From the NCBI GenBank assembly GCA_003130845.1, contig QEXW01000061.1:1-64000 (forward strand): DNA of 64,000 nt. Direction: 5' to 3'. The notes under the pieces were generated by a model that was given only the letters and a program-made list of their open reading frames with translations, ran no database searches and was not told the origin of the DNA. This document shows, piece after piece, positions 8,138-16,617 of the stretch. Within the stretch, counting starts at the first letter, position 1. Every line of letters begins with the position of its first letter. The DNA is from Anaerolineae bacterium. Lineage in GTDB: Bacteria; Chloroflexota; Anaerolineae; Anaerolineales; Villigracilaceae. The position numbers and the translations under genes were made by a program.

Positions 8138-8748
8138 GTTGATTTTGCTCCCCCCATAATAGGTGACTCCAATGGCATGCCCCAGTCCATGCCCATCACA
8201 CCGCGCAACAGCAGGTCAACCGGTGGATGATCGGCAATATCATCATAATAATAGGGCAGGCGGATTTTGCCATCGGGGCCGATGATAAACGTGCCAGACA
8301 TCTGCATGGCATCTTGTCCGGCTGGTGGCAATTCGGCCTTCCAACCCTTTTCGCGCGCAAGTTTGCGGTTTGAGCGCCAGACGCGCAGCGACAAAATGGA
8401 TTGCCAGAGCGAGGCGCGCCCCAAGCCATAAGCGCGATAGGCTACGCGTTGCGGGTCAGCCAAGCAGATGGCGCCAGGCGCACGCTCTGCACAAAAGGCT
8501 TTGGCGGCTTCGGGAGTCCCTTGGGTGACAATGACCAGGGAAAGGCCTTTGGCAGCCATTTCCGGTTTGTATTGAATGAGGGTGTCCACCATCTCCTTGC
8601 ATTGTGGACACCCAAAATGGCGCGTGAAGGCTAGCACCAGCACGCGGTTCTGCCACAGGGTGGAAAGCCGGATAGGTTGCCCTTCGACGGTGAGAAGTTC
8701 AACATCCGGTGCAGAGTCGTTGAATTTTAGGTGTGACATCTTTGACAT
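8134..8748 (-). CDS. Peroxiredoxin-like (AhpC/TSA, PRXL2-type) protein
   Basis: A 204-residue cytoplasmic protein with a thioredoxin fold. The active-site region is AFTRHFGCPQCKEM, so both cysteines of CxxC are present. This TRHFGC pattern is typical of the peroxiredoxin-like group that also includes selenocysteine versions in other organisms. The C-terminal part has MSGTFIIGPDGKIRLPYYYD, the usual strand after the cis-Pro. It is the first gene of the redox/ABC cluster. Starts at 8748 or 8739 (second ATG) are both possible. Probable thiol peroxidase or oxidoreductase; substrate unknown. Confidence 0.85.
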   Translation of the reverse strand: MSKMSHLKFNDSAPDVELLTVEGQPIRLSTLWQNRVLVLAFTRHFGCPQCKEMVDTLIQYKPEMAAKGLSLVIVTQGTPEAAKAFCAERAPGAICLADPQRVAYRAYGLGRASLWQSILSLRVWRSNRKLAREKGWKAELPPAGQDAMQMSGTFIIGPDGKIRLPYYYDDIADHPPVDLLLRGVMGMDWGMPLESPIMGGAKST

Positions 8749-8890
8749 GTACAGGATTGTAATCTAGGGGTGTATCAAACACTATCAAGAAAATGTTAAT
8801 GTTTTATAACGATTTTGGCAGATATAAAAACCATGCTAGCCATTCGGTACTTTGGTTTTTGGGACATGGATGCACGCCGAAAACGCGGGA

Positions 8891-8915
8891 TTTTTCTGGG
8901 CTTTCTTCAGAAAAA
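8891..8915. repeat. Hairpin copy of a dispersed intergenic repeat
   Basis: TTTTTCTG and CAGAAAAA are exact reverse complements around GGCTTTCTT. The same 14 bases TCTGGGCTTTCTTC recur at 60485-60498. A GTGCGGTGACT-like motif that follows recurs near 16593 and in part near 60560. Confidence 0.55.
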
Positions 8916-8991
8916 CTGTGCGGTGACTAGAAACCAGGCAGTGCTTTGCGGTGTGTGCCAAAATCTCCTTCTAGATTTCCTAACTTTACGG

Positions 8992-8997
8992 TATAAT
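8992..8997 (+). promoter_or_regulatory. Probable -10 box of the rpmH operon
   Basis: A perfect TATAAT 157 bases before the rpmH start, with only a weak -35 (TTCTAG) 17 bases upstream. It implies a long leader. Confidence 0.5.
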
Positions 8998-9154
8998 GGC
9001 GTGCCGCTCAAGCATTTGAACGGCCTGCTTTTTGTTTTGCTCAAGCCGCTGACCGGGAGAGACCCGGCAAATTGTGTGCCGAGGATCGTTCCCAGCCAGG
9101 TTCTATTCAAATCCAGGAAAGCGGTCATTATCTTTCATTGCACGAGGTAAAGGA

Positions 9155-9328
9155 ATGGCTACCAAGCGTACATATCAACCGAAAATTCGCCGCCGGGTGC
9201 GTGTGCATGGCTTCCGTTCACGCAATTCCACTGCTGATGGGCGTGAAGTATTACGCCGTCGCCGCCAGCGCGGTCGTTATAAACTGACGGTGAAGTCGAA
9301 CAATCACGTCAAGCGGATTCGCTGGTAA
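9155..9328 (+). CDS. rpmH: Ribosomal protein bL34
   Basis: 57 residues, starting [20 protein letters not shown]. The core matches L34, which is usually about 44 residues and ends near GRYKLTV. Here an extra basic tail of roughly ten residues ([11 protein letters not shown]) follows. The start at 9155 is chosen because MxKRTYQP is the invariant N-terminus. First gene of the rpmH-rnpA-yidD-yidC-jag cluster. Confidence 0.96.
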   Translation: MATKRTYQPKIRRRVRVHGFRSRNSTADGREVLRRRRQRGRYKLTVKSNNHVKRIRW

Positions 9329-9383
9329 GGCGTGCTGGGGCCATTGCCCCTGGTACTTGCCAGATGTTTCGTGTGAGTTGCCG

Positions 9384-9746
9384 GTGAAGCGCCGCTTTCG
9401 CTTGACCCGGTCTACCGATTTCAAGCGGGTGCGAAGTGAAGGAAAGTCTTACGCGCACCCGCTTGTTGTGTTGGTTACCGTTCGGTCGCAGGATGAGCCA
9501 TCGCTCCGTGTTGGCGTCAGTGCTAGCCGCTCGATGGGCAAGGCTGTGCATAGAAACCGCGCCAAACGCCTGTTGCGCGAATCCATACGCCCGCTTTTGT
9601 CACAGCTCCCTAGCGGCTGGGACTTGATTCTCATCGCACGCGCGCCTGTCCTGCAGGCGCCTTTCCAGGAAATTCAGACCGCGCTGCAAGGTTTGTTGCG
9701 GCGGGCAGGGTTACTCAAGCACGAAACATCTGACCATGTGCGCTGA
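9384..9746 (+). CDS. rnpA: Ribonuclease P protein component
   Basis: A basic protein of about 120 residues that assists the catalytic RNase P RNA in maturing tRNA 5' ends. The family signature [15 protein letters not shown] is present, preceded by [17 protein letters not shown], which is the normal N-terminus. A GTG at 9384 (VKRRFRLT) fits the usual start. An ATG 27 bases upstream at 9357 would add nine unconserved residues. It overlaps yidD by 11 bp, which is common in this cluster. Confidence 0.93.
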   Translation: MKRRFRLTRSTDFKRVRSEGKSYAHPLVVLVTVRSQDEPSLRVGVSASRSMGKAVHRNRAKRLLRESIRPLLSQLPSGWDLILIARAPVLQAPFQEIQTALQGLLRRAGLLKHETSDHVR

Positions 9747-10029
9747 ACATTATTTACCGAATGAATATCCCAACGAACCTGCTTTGCGCGATTTGCCGCG
9801 TACACCTGGCAACTGGCCTCGTTTGCCGTTGCTGGCGCTCATCCGGCTGTATCAAATGACTCTCTCTAAAGCCATGCCGCCTAACACGTGCCGGTTTTAT
9901 CCTTCTTGTTCTCATTATGGCTATCAGGCCATTTATAAATATGGCGCGCTGAAGGGCGGGTTGATGGCTATCTGGCGCATTCTGCGCTGCAATCCGTTCA
10001 ATCCGGGCGGGTACGACCCCGTTCCTTAG
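9736..10029 (+). CDS. yidD: Membrane protein insertion efficiency factor YidD
   Basis: 97 residues. The conserved core [38 protein letters not shown] and [12 protein letters not shown] is the YidD family. These small amphipathic proteins sit at the inner membrane and assist YidC-dependent insertion. The first 30 residues are an extra proline-rich N-terminal segment. Position between rnpA and yidC supports the call. Confidence 0.95.
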   Translation: MCAEHYLPNEYPNEPALRDLPRTPGNWPRLPLLALIRLYQMTLSKAMPPNTCRFYPSCSHYGYQAIYKYGALKGGLMAIWRILRCNPFNPGGYDPVP

Positions 10030-10037
10030 GAGTTTCG

Positions 10038-11144
10038 ATGAAGTTCAATCGCCTACTTTTGTTTGTGTTGTTCATGTTACTCACCCTGGCCTTGAGCGCA
10101 TGTGGCGCCCCCCCGGCGACCAACTGGCCAGGGCTTTCGACCGATGGGGACAAGATTTATCTTTCCAGCAGCAGTCACGTATACATTGTACAAGCCCAAA
10201 CCGGCACCGAATTGACTGCTAACCTGTCTGGCAAAGTGATGCCTTTACGCTTCCCATTAGAATTCGATGGACGTATGAGCTTTTATGCGCCGCCAGCGCT
10301 GGCTCCCAATGACTTGTTTATCGTTGGAAGCGCCTCTTCCACCGGTCACGCTCTCTATGCGGTCAATGCCTCGCAGGCTGCGATTGTGTGGTCTTTTGAA
10401 GGCACCAAGCCTTGGCTGGCCGGGCCACTCCTGTTCAACGATACCGTTTTTGCTCCGGCCGGGGATGGTTATCTCTACGCCTTCGACTTAACTGGCAGTC
10501 AACGTTGGGCCAAAAAACTGTCCGAGCATGCCTTGTGGACTGCACCCGTCACCGATGGAACAAATGTGTACCTGGCCACGCTTGACCACATGCTCTATTG
10601 TCTTGATCCCAAAACCGGCGAAACATTGTGGAGCAAAGACCTGGAGAATGGCATCATTGGCGCGCCGGCTTTAGTAGATGGCATCCTGTACATTGGTACG
10701 CTCTCTGGTAAGTTGCACGCCATCGAGGCCGCTACCGGCAACCTGAAATGGGTAAAAACGCTGGAAGGCGGCATTTGGGGTACTCCTGGCTTACGTGATG
10801 GCACACTCTACATTGGCACTGTCTTTGGGCATGCAGGCAAATTTTATGCTCTGGATGCCGCTACCGGCGAGGTGCAATGGTTCCGTGACGAAGAAGGCGC
10901 GATTGTGGCCGGTCCGCTTGTGCTGGCAGAGCAGATTGTTTACGTAACCGAGTTGGGACGTGTGCAATCATTGGACCTGAGCGGTGCACCCAAATGGCAA
11001 GATAACTTCGAGAAAAACAAAATCTACACCGCGCCTTTATTGGTCAATGATATGATTGTTGTTGCACCGATGGGCTCGCAGTTCCTGATGGTCGCTTACG
11101 ACCAAAACGGCGCCAAAAAATGGACCTTTACCCCTGCACGATAG
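10038..11144 (+). CDS. PQQ/WD-like beta-propeller lipoprotein (BamB-like)
   Basis: A 368-residue predicted lipoprotein with lipobox LALSACG at about residue 22. The rest is a string of PQQ-type beta-propeller blades, each with a repeat such as YLYAFDLTGSQRWAKKL, LYCLDPKTGETLWSKDL, LHAIEAATGNLKWVKTL and FYALDAATGEVQWFRDE. BamB-like proteins are scaffolds in membrane-protein assembly. A similar supporting role for YidC is plausible from its place between yidD and yidC (8-9 bp gaps), but this is inference. Its insertion in this otherwise conserved cluster is unusual. Confidence 0.85.
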   Translation: MKFNRLLLFVLFMLLTLALSACGAPPATNWPGLSTDGDKIYLSSSSHVYIVQAQTGTELTANLSGKVMPLRFPLEFDGRMSFYAPPALAPNDLFIVGSASSTGHALYAVNASQAAIVWSFEGTKPWLAGPLLFNDTVFAPAGDGYLYAFDLTGSQRWAKKLSEHALWTAPVTDGTNVYLATLDHMLYCLDPKTGETLWSKDLENGIIGAPALVDGILYIGTLSGKLHAIEAATGNLKWVKTLEGGIWGTPGLRDGTLYIGTVFGHAGKFYALDAATGEVQWFRDEEGAIVAGPLVLAEQIVYVTELGRVQSLDLSGAPKWQDNFEKNKIYTAPLLVNDMIVVAPMGSQFLMVAYDQNGAKKWTFTPAR

Positions 11145-11153
11145 GATGAAACC

Positions 11154-11966
11154 ATGTGGGATTTGCTGATTGTCACCCCGTTTACCAACATCTTACTCTT
11201 CATCTATGCGTTAATTGGTAATTTCGGCATTTCTATTATCTTGTTCACTCTTCTCATTCGCATTGCTACGCATCCCATCATGGCCAAGCAAATTAAATCT
11301 GGTGCGGCCATGCAAGAATTAATGGCCTCTGAAGAGTGGAAAAAAATCCAAGAAAAATACAAAAACGATAAAGAAAAGCTGGCACAAGAACAAATGCGCA
11401 TCTATCAAGAACGAGGCATCAATCCCTTTGGGTCTTGCTTGCCGACGCTGATTCAACTTCCCATCTTGATAGGTTTTTATCAGGGTATTGTGCGTGCCAT
11501 TTCGGCCACACCCATGCAGATGATTGACTTAGTGCGCGGCATTTATCCTTGGCTCGAAAACATCACTGCCAAAGCCAGTCTCTCCGCGCTCATCCCGATT
11601 AATAGTCAATTCTTGTGGATGGATTTAGGCCAACCGGAGCGTGTCATCATCCCTGGCTTGGCTTTTGGCATTCCGGTTCTGGCGATTATTGTTGCCCTGA
11701 CCACTTACATCCAAACCAAACTCACCATGACCCCGCCGGCCAATCCCAACGACCAGACGGCCATCATGAACCAACAAATGAGCATCATGATGCCATTGAT
11801 GTTGTTTTATTTTTCTCTCAACTTTGCTTCTGGCTTGGCCGTCTATCTCATTGCCAGTAATATCATTGGCATTCTACAATATGCTGCTTTAGGCAAAGTG
11901 AACTGGAGCAATCTGTTTGGCAATCCTGCGCAGTCTACTACTCCTGCTAAAAAAACCGGCAAATGA
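11154..11966 (+). CDS. yidC: Membrane protein insertase YidC/Oxa1
   Basis: 270 residues, the short Oxa1/SpoIIIJ form without the large periplasmic domain of proteobacterial YidC. It inserts membrane proteins with or without Sec. Helices are visible at about residues 10-35 (LLFIYALIGNFGISIILFTL), 105-125, 155-180 and 205-235. The cytoplasmic loop has the conserved ERGINPFGSCLPTLIQLPI. The region after the last helix is short and ends in lysines. The neighbours yidD and jag are the family's standard partners. Confidence 0.95.
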   Translation: MWDLLIVTPFTNILLFIYALIGNFGISIILFTLLIRIATHPIMAKQIKSGAAMQELMASEEWKKIQEKYKNDKEKLAQEQMRIYQERGINPFGSCLPTLIQLPILIGFYQGIVRAISATPMQMIDLVRGIYPWLENITAKASLSALIPINSQFLWMDLGQPERVIIPGLAFGIPVLAIIVALTTYIQTKLTMTPPANPNDQTAIMNQQMSIMMPLMLFYFSLNFASGLAVYLIASNIIGILQYAALGKVNWSNLFGNPAQSTTPAKKTGK

Positions 11967-11975
11967 AGAGGACCC

Positions 11976-12683
11976 ATGGAACGAACTACATTGGAAATAA
12001 TCGCTCCTACCGTAGAAGAAGCCGTTGCGCGTGGCCTAGAGCAGTTGGGCGTTTCATCCGATAAAGTTGTTGTAGATATTCTGGACGAGGGTTCTAAGGG
12101 TTTTTTAGGCTTTGGCGCGCGTCAGGTGCGGGTACGTCTGACACTTAAGCCAAGCGAGATTGCACCGGCTGTGGAGGCCACCTCCTCAACTCTCGTTGCT
12201 TCTTCGCCGGTGGCCGAGCATTTACTGGAATTTGCTGCTCAAACGACGCGCGACCTGCTGAGCCGGATGAAAATTAACGCCCGGGTTAGCACCCGTTATG
12301 GCGAGGCCGACCTCGAAGGGGAAGTCCCGCTCCTGGTGGACATTCGTGGAGAAGACCTAAGTATTCTGATTGGCCGCCGTGCCGAAACACTGAACGCGTT
12401 GCAATATATCCTTGCCCTGATTATTAGCAAAGAAGCCGATAAATGGGTGCAAGTCGTGGTAGATGTAGAAGGCTATCGCGCCCGCCGTGAACGCCAATTG
12501 CGTCAGTTGGCGCGTCGTATCGCTGAACAGGCCATTCGAACCGGCAAACGTCAGGTGTTAGAACCGATGTCCTCGGCCGAACGGCGCATCATTCACTTGG
12601 AATTGCGAGACCACCCTGCAGTCACCAGCGAATCGATTGGTGAAGAGCCAAATCGTAAGGTGACCATTGTGCCGAAAAAATAG
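11976..12683 (+). CDS. jag: RNA-binding protein KhpB/Jag (R3H domain)
   Basis: 235 residues with three domains in order: Jag-N (residues 1-52, EEAVARGLEQLG and the KGFLGFGARQV motif), KH (about 75-150, IRGEDLSILIGRRAETLNAL) and R3H (about 165-235, RRIAEQAIRTGKRQVLEPMS). The R3H arginine and histidine positions are kept. Family members bind RNA and act in cell envelope or elongation control, often with KhpA. It lies 9 bp after yidC, the usual order. A strong terminator follows. Confidence 0.93.
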   Translation: MERTTLEIIAPTVEEAVARGLEQLGVSSDKVVVDILDEGSKGFLGFGARQVRVRLTLKPSEIAPAVEATSSTLVASSPVAEHLLEFAAQTTRDLLSRMKINARVSTRYGEADLEGEVPLLVDIRGEDLSILIGRRAETLNALQYILALIISKEADKWVQVVVDVEGYRARRERQLRQLARRIAEQAIRTGKRQVLEPMSSAERRIIHLELRDHPAVTSESIGEEPNRKVTIVPKK

Positions 12684-12751
12684 CAAACAAAGTGAACACT
12701 CACCTGATTTTTGTACAAAATTAGGAGAGGTAACTTTTCTCACTTCAGCAT

Positions 12752-12797
12752 AAAACGGCACCAGGGCGTGTTTTGTCACCCCGTGGTGCCGTTTTTT
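12752..12797 (+). terminator. Rho-independent terminator after jag
   Basis: AAAACGGCACCA pairs with TGGTGCCGTTTT, with the GGG/CCC bases inside extending the stem. It ends in six T. It closes the rpmH-jag transcript before mutS2. Confidence 0.9.
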
Positions 12798-12917
12798 ATC
12801 CATTCGAGCGATGTTTGAACGGCAATTCTGCCCTCCATCTACCCAGTTGGGGAAAAGGTGCCCGGTCGGGTTTTGTTTTTGCATCTGTTGTGGCATGTTT
12901 GAGGACGAAAGATTGCG

Positions 12918-15488
12918 ATGGACTCGAAAACCCTGATGGTTTTGGAATACCCAAAAGTGTTGGAACGCTTGGCCGCGCATTGCGAGTTTTCTGCCTCGCG
13001 CGAACAAGCGCTTGCTTTGCAGCCGACCGATTCGTATGACCTCGCGTTGACGCTCCTACAAGAGACGACCGAGGCTCGGCATTTGCTTTCGGTGCATGCT
13101 GTCGGGATTGGCGGAGCGCACGATATTCGTCCACAAGTTGAATTGGCGCGGCGGGGGGGTGTATTAGAGCCCAAAGATTTGCTTGACATCAAATCGACAC
13201 TCATTGCGTGTCGTGAACTCAAAAAAACACTCGAAAAAGCGCGCAAAACGGCTGTTGCATCGACAGATTCCGCATCGCCAACCCGTCGTACAACCAAGTC
13301 ACAGGCCCATCCTGCCGAACCGATTACCTACCTCTACCCCCGCCTGGCCGAGCTTGCCTTGGCATTACCTTCACCCCTTGGCCTGGTAGATGCCATCTCG
13401 CGTGCGGTGAATGACCGAGGCGAAGTGCCAGATTCGGCCTCCCCGAAATTGGCAGCCATCCGCAAGGAATTGCGCATAGCGCATGAGCGCCTGATGGGGC
13501 GTTTACAGCGCTATCTTACCGACAGCGCAACTGCGCCTATGCTGCAAGACTCCATCATTACCCAACGCGAAGGTCGCTATGTGATTCCCCTGCGTGCAGA
13601 ATTTAAGGGCCAAATCAAAGCCATTGTGCATGACCAATCCTCCAGCGGCGCTACCCTGTTCGTTGAACCCTTGGCAGTCGTTGAGTTAAACAACGAATAT
13701 CGTGAAAAACAACTGGAAGAGCGCAATGAAATCCTTCGTATTTTGGCCGAAGTCTCTGCTCAAGTCGGTGCAGCCGCGGGCGAATTGTTACCCGGCATCG
13801 AAGCCTTGGCGCAAATTGACCTGGCTTTTGCCAAAGCCAAGTATGCAGAAGAAATTCGCGCCACCGAGCCGATACTTCATCCCCTTCCCAAAGTTTCTGC
13901 CCGACGCAGCGCACAAAATACGCAAGCAACCCTTTCTGACCAGATTCCACAAGCCAAAATTCGCTTGTACCAAGCGCGTCATCCCCTGCTTGATGTAGCC
14001 ACCGCTGTTCCCAACGATATCGAATTACCGCCTGGTGTGCGGGCCGTGGTTATCACCGGCCCAAACACCGGTGGCAAGACCGTTTCACTCAAAACCGTTG
14101 GCTTGCTGGTGCTCATGGCGCAAAGTGGGCTGCACATCCCGGCCCAGAGCGGCTCAGAACTGAGCATATTCCAGGATGTATTTGCCGACATCGGCGATGA
14201 GCAATCCATCGAGCAATCCCTGTCAACCTTTAGCGGTCACATCACGAATATCATTCGCATTCTCAAACAGATAAATGCCCACACGCTGGTCCTCTTTGAT
14301 GAACTGGGCGCTGGCACAGACCCACAAGAAGGTGCAGCCCTGGCGCGCGCCATCCTACAGCATTTGCTAGAAACCGGTTGCACGGCCTTTATTGCCACCC
14401 ATTATCCCGAGCTGAAAACCTTTGCTCACAGCACACAAGGTGTAGTGAACGCCTCGTTGGAATTCGATATTGCCACTCTGCGCCCGACCTATAAGTTGAC
14501 CATTGGCCTGCCGGGACGTTCTAACGCCTTAGCCATTGCCAGCCGTTTGGGCCTGCCTGAAACGATTGTAAGCGCGGCTCGCAGCGTGGTCAACCCAGAT
14601 GAGTTACGTGCCGACAAGCTGCTTGATGACATCCGTAAAGAACGCAACCGCGCCAGCCGTGAACGCGAAAAAGCAGAAAAAATTCGCCAACAAGCCGAAG
14701 CCGTGCGTCGTGAACTGGCGCAACGACTTGAAAAAATCGAAGAGGAACGCCGCGAGGTCATTGCCCGCGCCAAAGCCGAAGCCGAGCTGGAAGTGGAAGT
14801 GCTCAAACGCAACCTGGCACACTTAAAAGCACAATTGAAAAAATTGCGCCAGCCGCTGCAAGCGCTAGAACATCTGGAAGAAAAGGTGGATGCGGTAGAA
14901 GCCAAAGTGGCTGCGCCCGTCGAACGAAAGATAACCGGTGAAAACAATCTACAACGGATTGCCTCTCCGCTCAAATTGGGCGAAAAAGTTGTTTTGCGTT
15001 CGCTTGGCTCGGAAGGAATTATCACTGCGCTGAGCGAGACCGATGCAGAAGTGCAAGTTGGCCCCTTGCGCGTGCGGGCCAAACTAGGAGAAATTATGCG
15101 CAAGGCGGAGGCAGAAACCGCAGAAACTGCGCAAGGCGTGACCAAGGAACAGCCAACACAGCCTGCCCAAAAAAGCCGCAAAAAAACACACGCCTCGCTT
15201 TCTTCCACAACATATTTTTCTACTTCTTCATTCGCATCTCCTGGTATGGAACTCGACCTGCGTGGTCAACGCGCAGAAGACGCGATTACTATCCTGCAAA
15301 CCTATCTCGAAAAAGCCTATCTCGCTGGCATGCCCTTTGTGCGCATTATTCATGGCAAAGGGACCGGTGTGCTGCGTCAAGAAGTCCGTGCTGCGCTGAA
15401 AGGCCATGAATATGTGGCCTCGTTTGAGGAAGGACATCCTAACGAAGGCGGGGAAGGGGTAACCGTGGTGAAATTGGCCAAAGAATAA
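12918..15488 (+). CDS. mutS2: Endonuclease MutS2 / ribosome-rescue ATPase
   Basis: 856 residues. The order is N-terminal MutS core and clamp region (1-330), ATPase with Walker A ITGPNTGGKTVSLK, Walker B LFDELGAGTDPQEG and FADIGDEQSIEQSLSTFSGH, a long coiled coil (about 560-660), then a C-terminal Smr domain (about 775-856, MELDLRGQRAEDAI and HGKGTGVLR). MutS2 proteins lack mismatch recognition. They suppress recombination or split collided ribosomes depending on the species. Two Ala/Ser/Thr/Lys-rich spacers (near residues 113-136 and 740-770) are longer than usual. Single gene between terminators. Confidence 0.95.
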   Translation: MDSKTLMVLEYPKVLERLAAHCEFSASREQALALQPTDSYDLALTLLQETTEARHLLSVHAVGIGGAHDIRPQVELARRGGVLEPKDLLDIKSTLIACRELKKTLEKARKTAVASTDSASPTRRTTKSQAHPAEPITYLYPRLAELALALPSPLGLVDAISRAVNDRGEVPDSASPKLAAIRKELRIAHERLMGRLQRYLTDSATAPMLQDSIITQREGRYVIPLRAEFKGQIKAIVHDQSSSGATLFVEPLAVVELNNEYREKQLEERNEILRILAEVSAQVGAAAGELLPGIEALAQIDLAFAKAKYAEEIRATEPILHPLPKVSARRSAQNTQATLSDQIPQAKIRLYQARHPLLDVATAVPNDIELPPGVRAVVITGPNTGGKTVSLKTVGLLVLMAQSGLHIPAQSGSELSIFQDVFADIGDEQSIEQSLSTFSGHITNIIRILKQINAHTLVLFDELGAGTDPQEGAALARAILQHLLETGCTAFIATHYPELKTFAHSTQGVVNASLEFDIATLRPTYKLTIGLPGRSNALAIASRLGLPETIVSAARSVVNPDELRADKLLDDIRKERNRASREREKAEKIRQQAEAVRRELAQRLEKIEEERREVIARAKAEAELEVEVLKRNLAHLKAQLKKLRQPLQALEHLEEKVDAVEAKVAAPVERKITGENNLQRIASPLKLGEKVVLRSLGSEGIITALSETDAEVQVGPLRVRAKLGEIMRKAEAETAETAQGVTKEQPTQPAQKSRKKTHASLSSTTYFSTSSFASPGMELDLRGQRAEDAITILQTYLEKAYLAGMPFVRIIHGKGTGVLRQEVRAALKGHEYVASFEEGHPNEGGEGVTVVKLAKE

Positions 15489-15571
15489 AAAAGGAACATT
15501 TTGTGGTGCGTCGGCGTCAGTATTTTATTCACCGAGAAATTGTACTCAGACGGTGATGGAAGGAGATATCT

Positions 15572-16369
15572 ATGAAAGAGTTAATCATCTTGCTAGCGGT
15601 TCTAGCCCTACTGACATCCAACCTGGCCTGTCGTACGCTCCTTCCAGAGACATCTGATTCAGACGAAGCACAATCAAGACAGTACGAGGCGGTTTGCCAG
15701 GAATCCGTCTCTGGCGTGCGGGCGCTCAGAGAAAATCTTGAATTTCCCCAGCACTTTCTCAAACCGCATCCCAGCAAACAGGGCGGTGAATTCGACCCCA
15801 ATGCCTATTTCGACGTTCTGACGCGCCTGAAAATGCAGGATGGCTGGACGCTCGACTATGTGTATTACCAGGATGGGTTTGGCGGGTTGCCTATGCTGTA
15901 TGCCCGTCCGCTTGACCAACCACCCTATCCAACCGACATCGAATACTATGCTGCCAACCCCCCGAATTTCCTCGCTTCGGTCGTGGTGGAAGACAGCCCG
16001 GAAGGATACCTGCAATTTGCGTTCTTGAGCCTAACCGCCGACCAATTTTACCTGCACTGGCACGCCCGATCCAAAGACTGGCAGCTGCTGTGCGGCGCAA
16101 GCGACATCGAGCGCGTCATCAACGAGCATCAAGGTCAAAACTACGACAAGGAAATGACCCCGGCCCAGATTGCCAAGGCACGCGCCATCGAGCATCCTGC
16201 CCCAGAAATCGAACTGCGGGCTGACCGCGCCATCCTGCGCCTGTTGATATTCAGCAACTGGAAAGGCTTCGTCCGCCGCACCTACACCATCAGCCGGGCG
16301 TTCCCGCACGAAATCCTGGATGCCAAAGACCAAACGCTGGTGGAATACAATTGGGGAATTATCTATTAG
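15572..16369 (+). CDS. Lipoprotein of unknown function
   Basis: 265 residues with a lipoprotein signal ending LLTSNLAC (Cys near residue 20). The mature part has repeated aromatic motifs (LDYVYYQDGFGGLPMLYARP, EYYAANPPNFL, FYLHWHARSKDW) and no family I recognise. An AAGGAGATATC ribosome-binding site precedes the ATG. A hairpin follows the stop at 16408-16439. Likely anchored on the outer face of the membrane. Confidence 0.7.
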   Translation: MKELIILLAVLALLTSNLACRTLLPETSDSDEAQSRQYEAVCQESVSGVRALRENLEFPQHFLKPHPSKQGGEFDPNAYFDVLTRLKMQDGWTLDYVYYQDGFGGLPMLYARPLDQPPYPTDIEYYAANPPNFLASVVVEDSPEGYLQFAFLSLTADQFYLHWHARSKDWQLLCGASDIERVINEHQGQNYDKEMTPAQIAKARAIEHPAPEIELRADRAILRLLIFSNWKGFVRRTYTISRAFPHEILDAKDQTLVEYNWGIIY

Positions 16370-16407
16370 CCGAAACAAACTCGTTTTCCATCAGATACAT
16401 TGCTTTA

Positions 16408-16439
16408 CCACGTGTTTGGGCCAATCCCCAAACTCGTGG
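16408..16439. terminator. Possible bidirectional terminator hairpin
   Basis: CCACG-(T)-GTTTGGG pairs with CCCAAAC-(T)-CGTGG between the convergent lipoprotein and threonylcarbamoyl-AMP synthase genes. No good T-run on either side, so termination is uncertain. Confidence 0.45.
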
Positions 16440-16469
16440 TGACGTTAATCCAGGGCTACATGCGAAAGA

Positions 16470-16617
16470 AACACAGAAGACATAGAACACACGGAATGTA
16501 CGGAAAGAGCTTTGAAAACGTTGATTTTTCCCGGCTACCGGCCACTTTGTTGTTTAGACGCGGATTCACGGTCCAATTTTGAAACTGCACGGTGACTGAA
16601 ATTTAATTCTGCATTCA
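16470..16617. repeat. Degenerate dispersed intergenic repeat
   Basis: Non-coding. Contains AAACACAGAAGACATAGAACAC-like text and CTGCACGGTGACTGAAA. These resemble intergenic stretches near 8910-8935 and 60440-60575, so they are likely decayed copies of one repeat family. Confidence 0.4.

Larger units (their letters stand above)
8768..9154. other. Intergenic region and leader upstream of rpmH
   Basis: About 390 bases without a supported gene. It holds a copy of a dispersed repeat with a perfect hairpin (8891-8915), a TATAAT at 8992-8997 and a transcribed leader. The leader contains an imperfect hairpin (about 9003-9024) followed by a T-rich stretch, resembling an attenuator. rpmH regions often neighbour oriC, but I found neither dnaA nor a cluster of DnaA boxes here. 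Confidence 0.5.

Noticed and set aside
8749-9154. oriC / DnaA boxes
   Set aside because: The location upstream of rpmH suggested an origin, but I could not find a cluster of DnaA boxes, and dnaA is absent.
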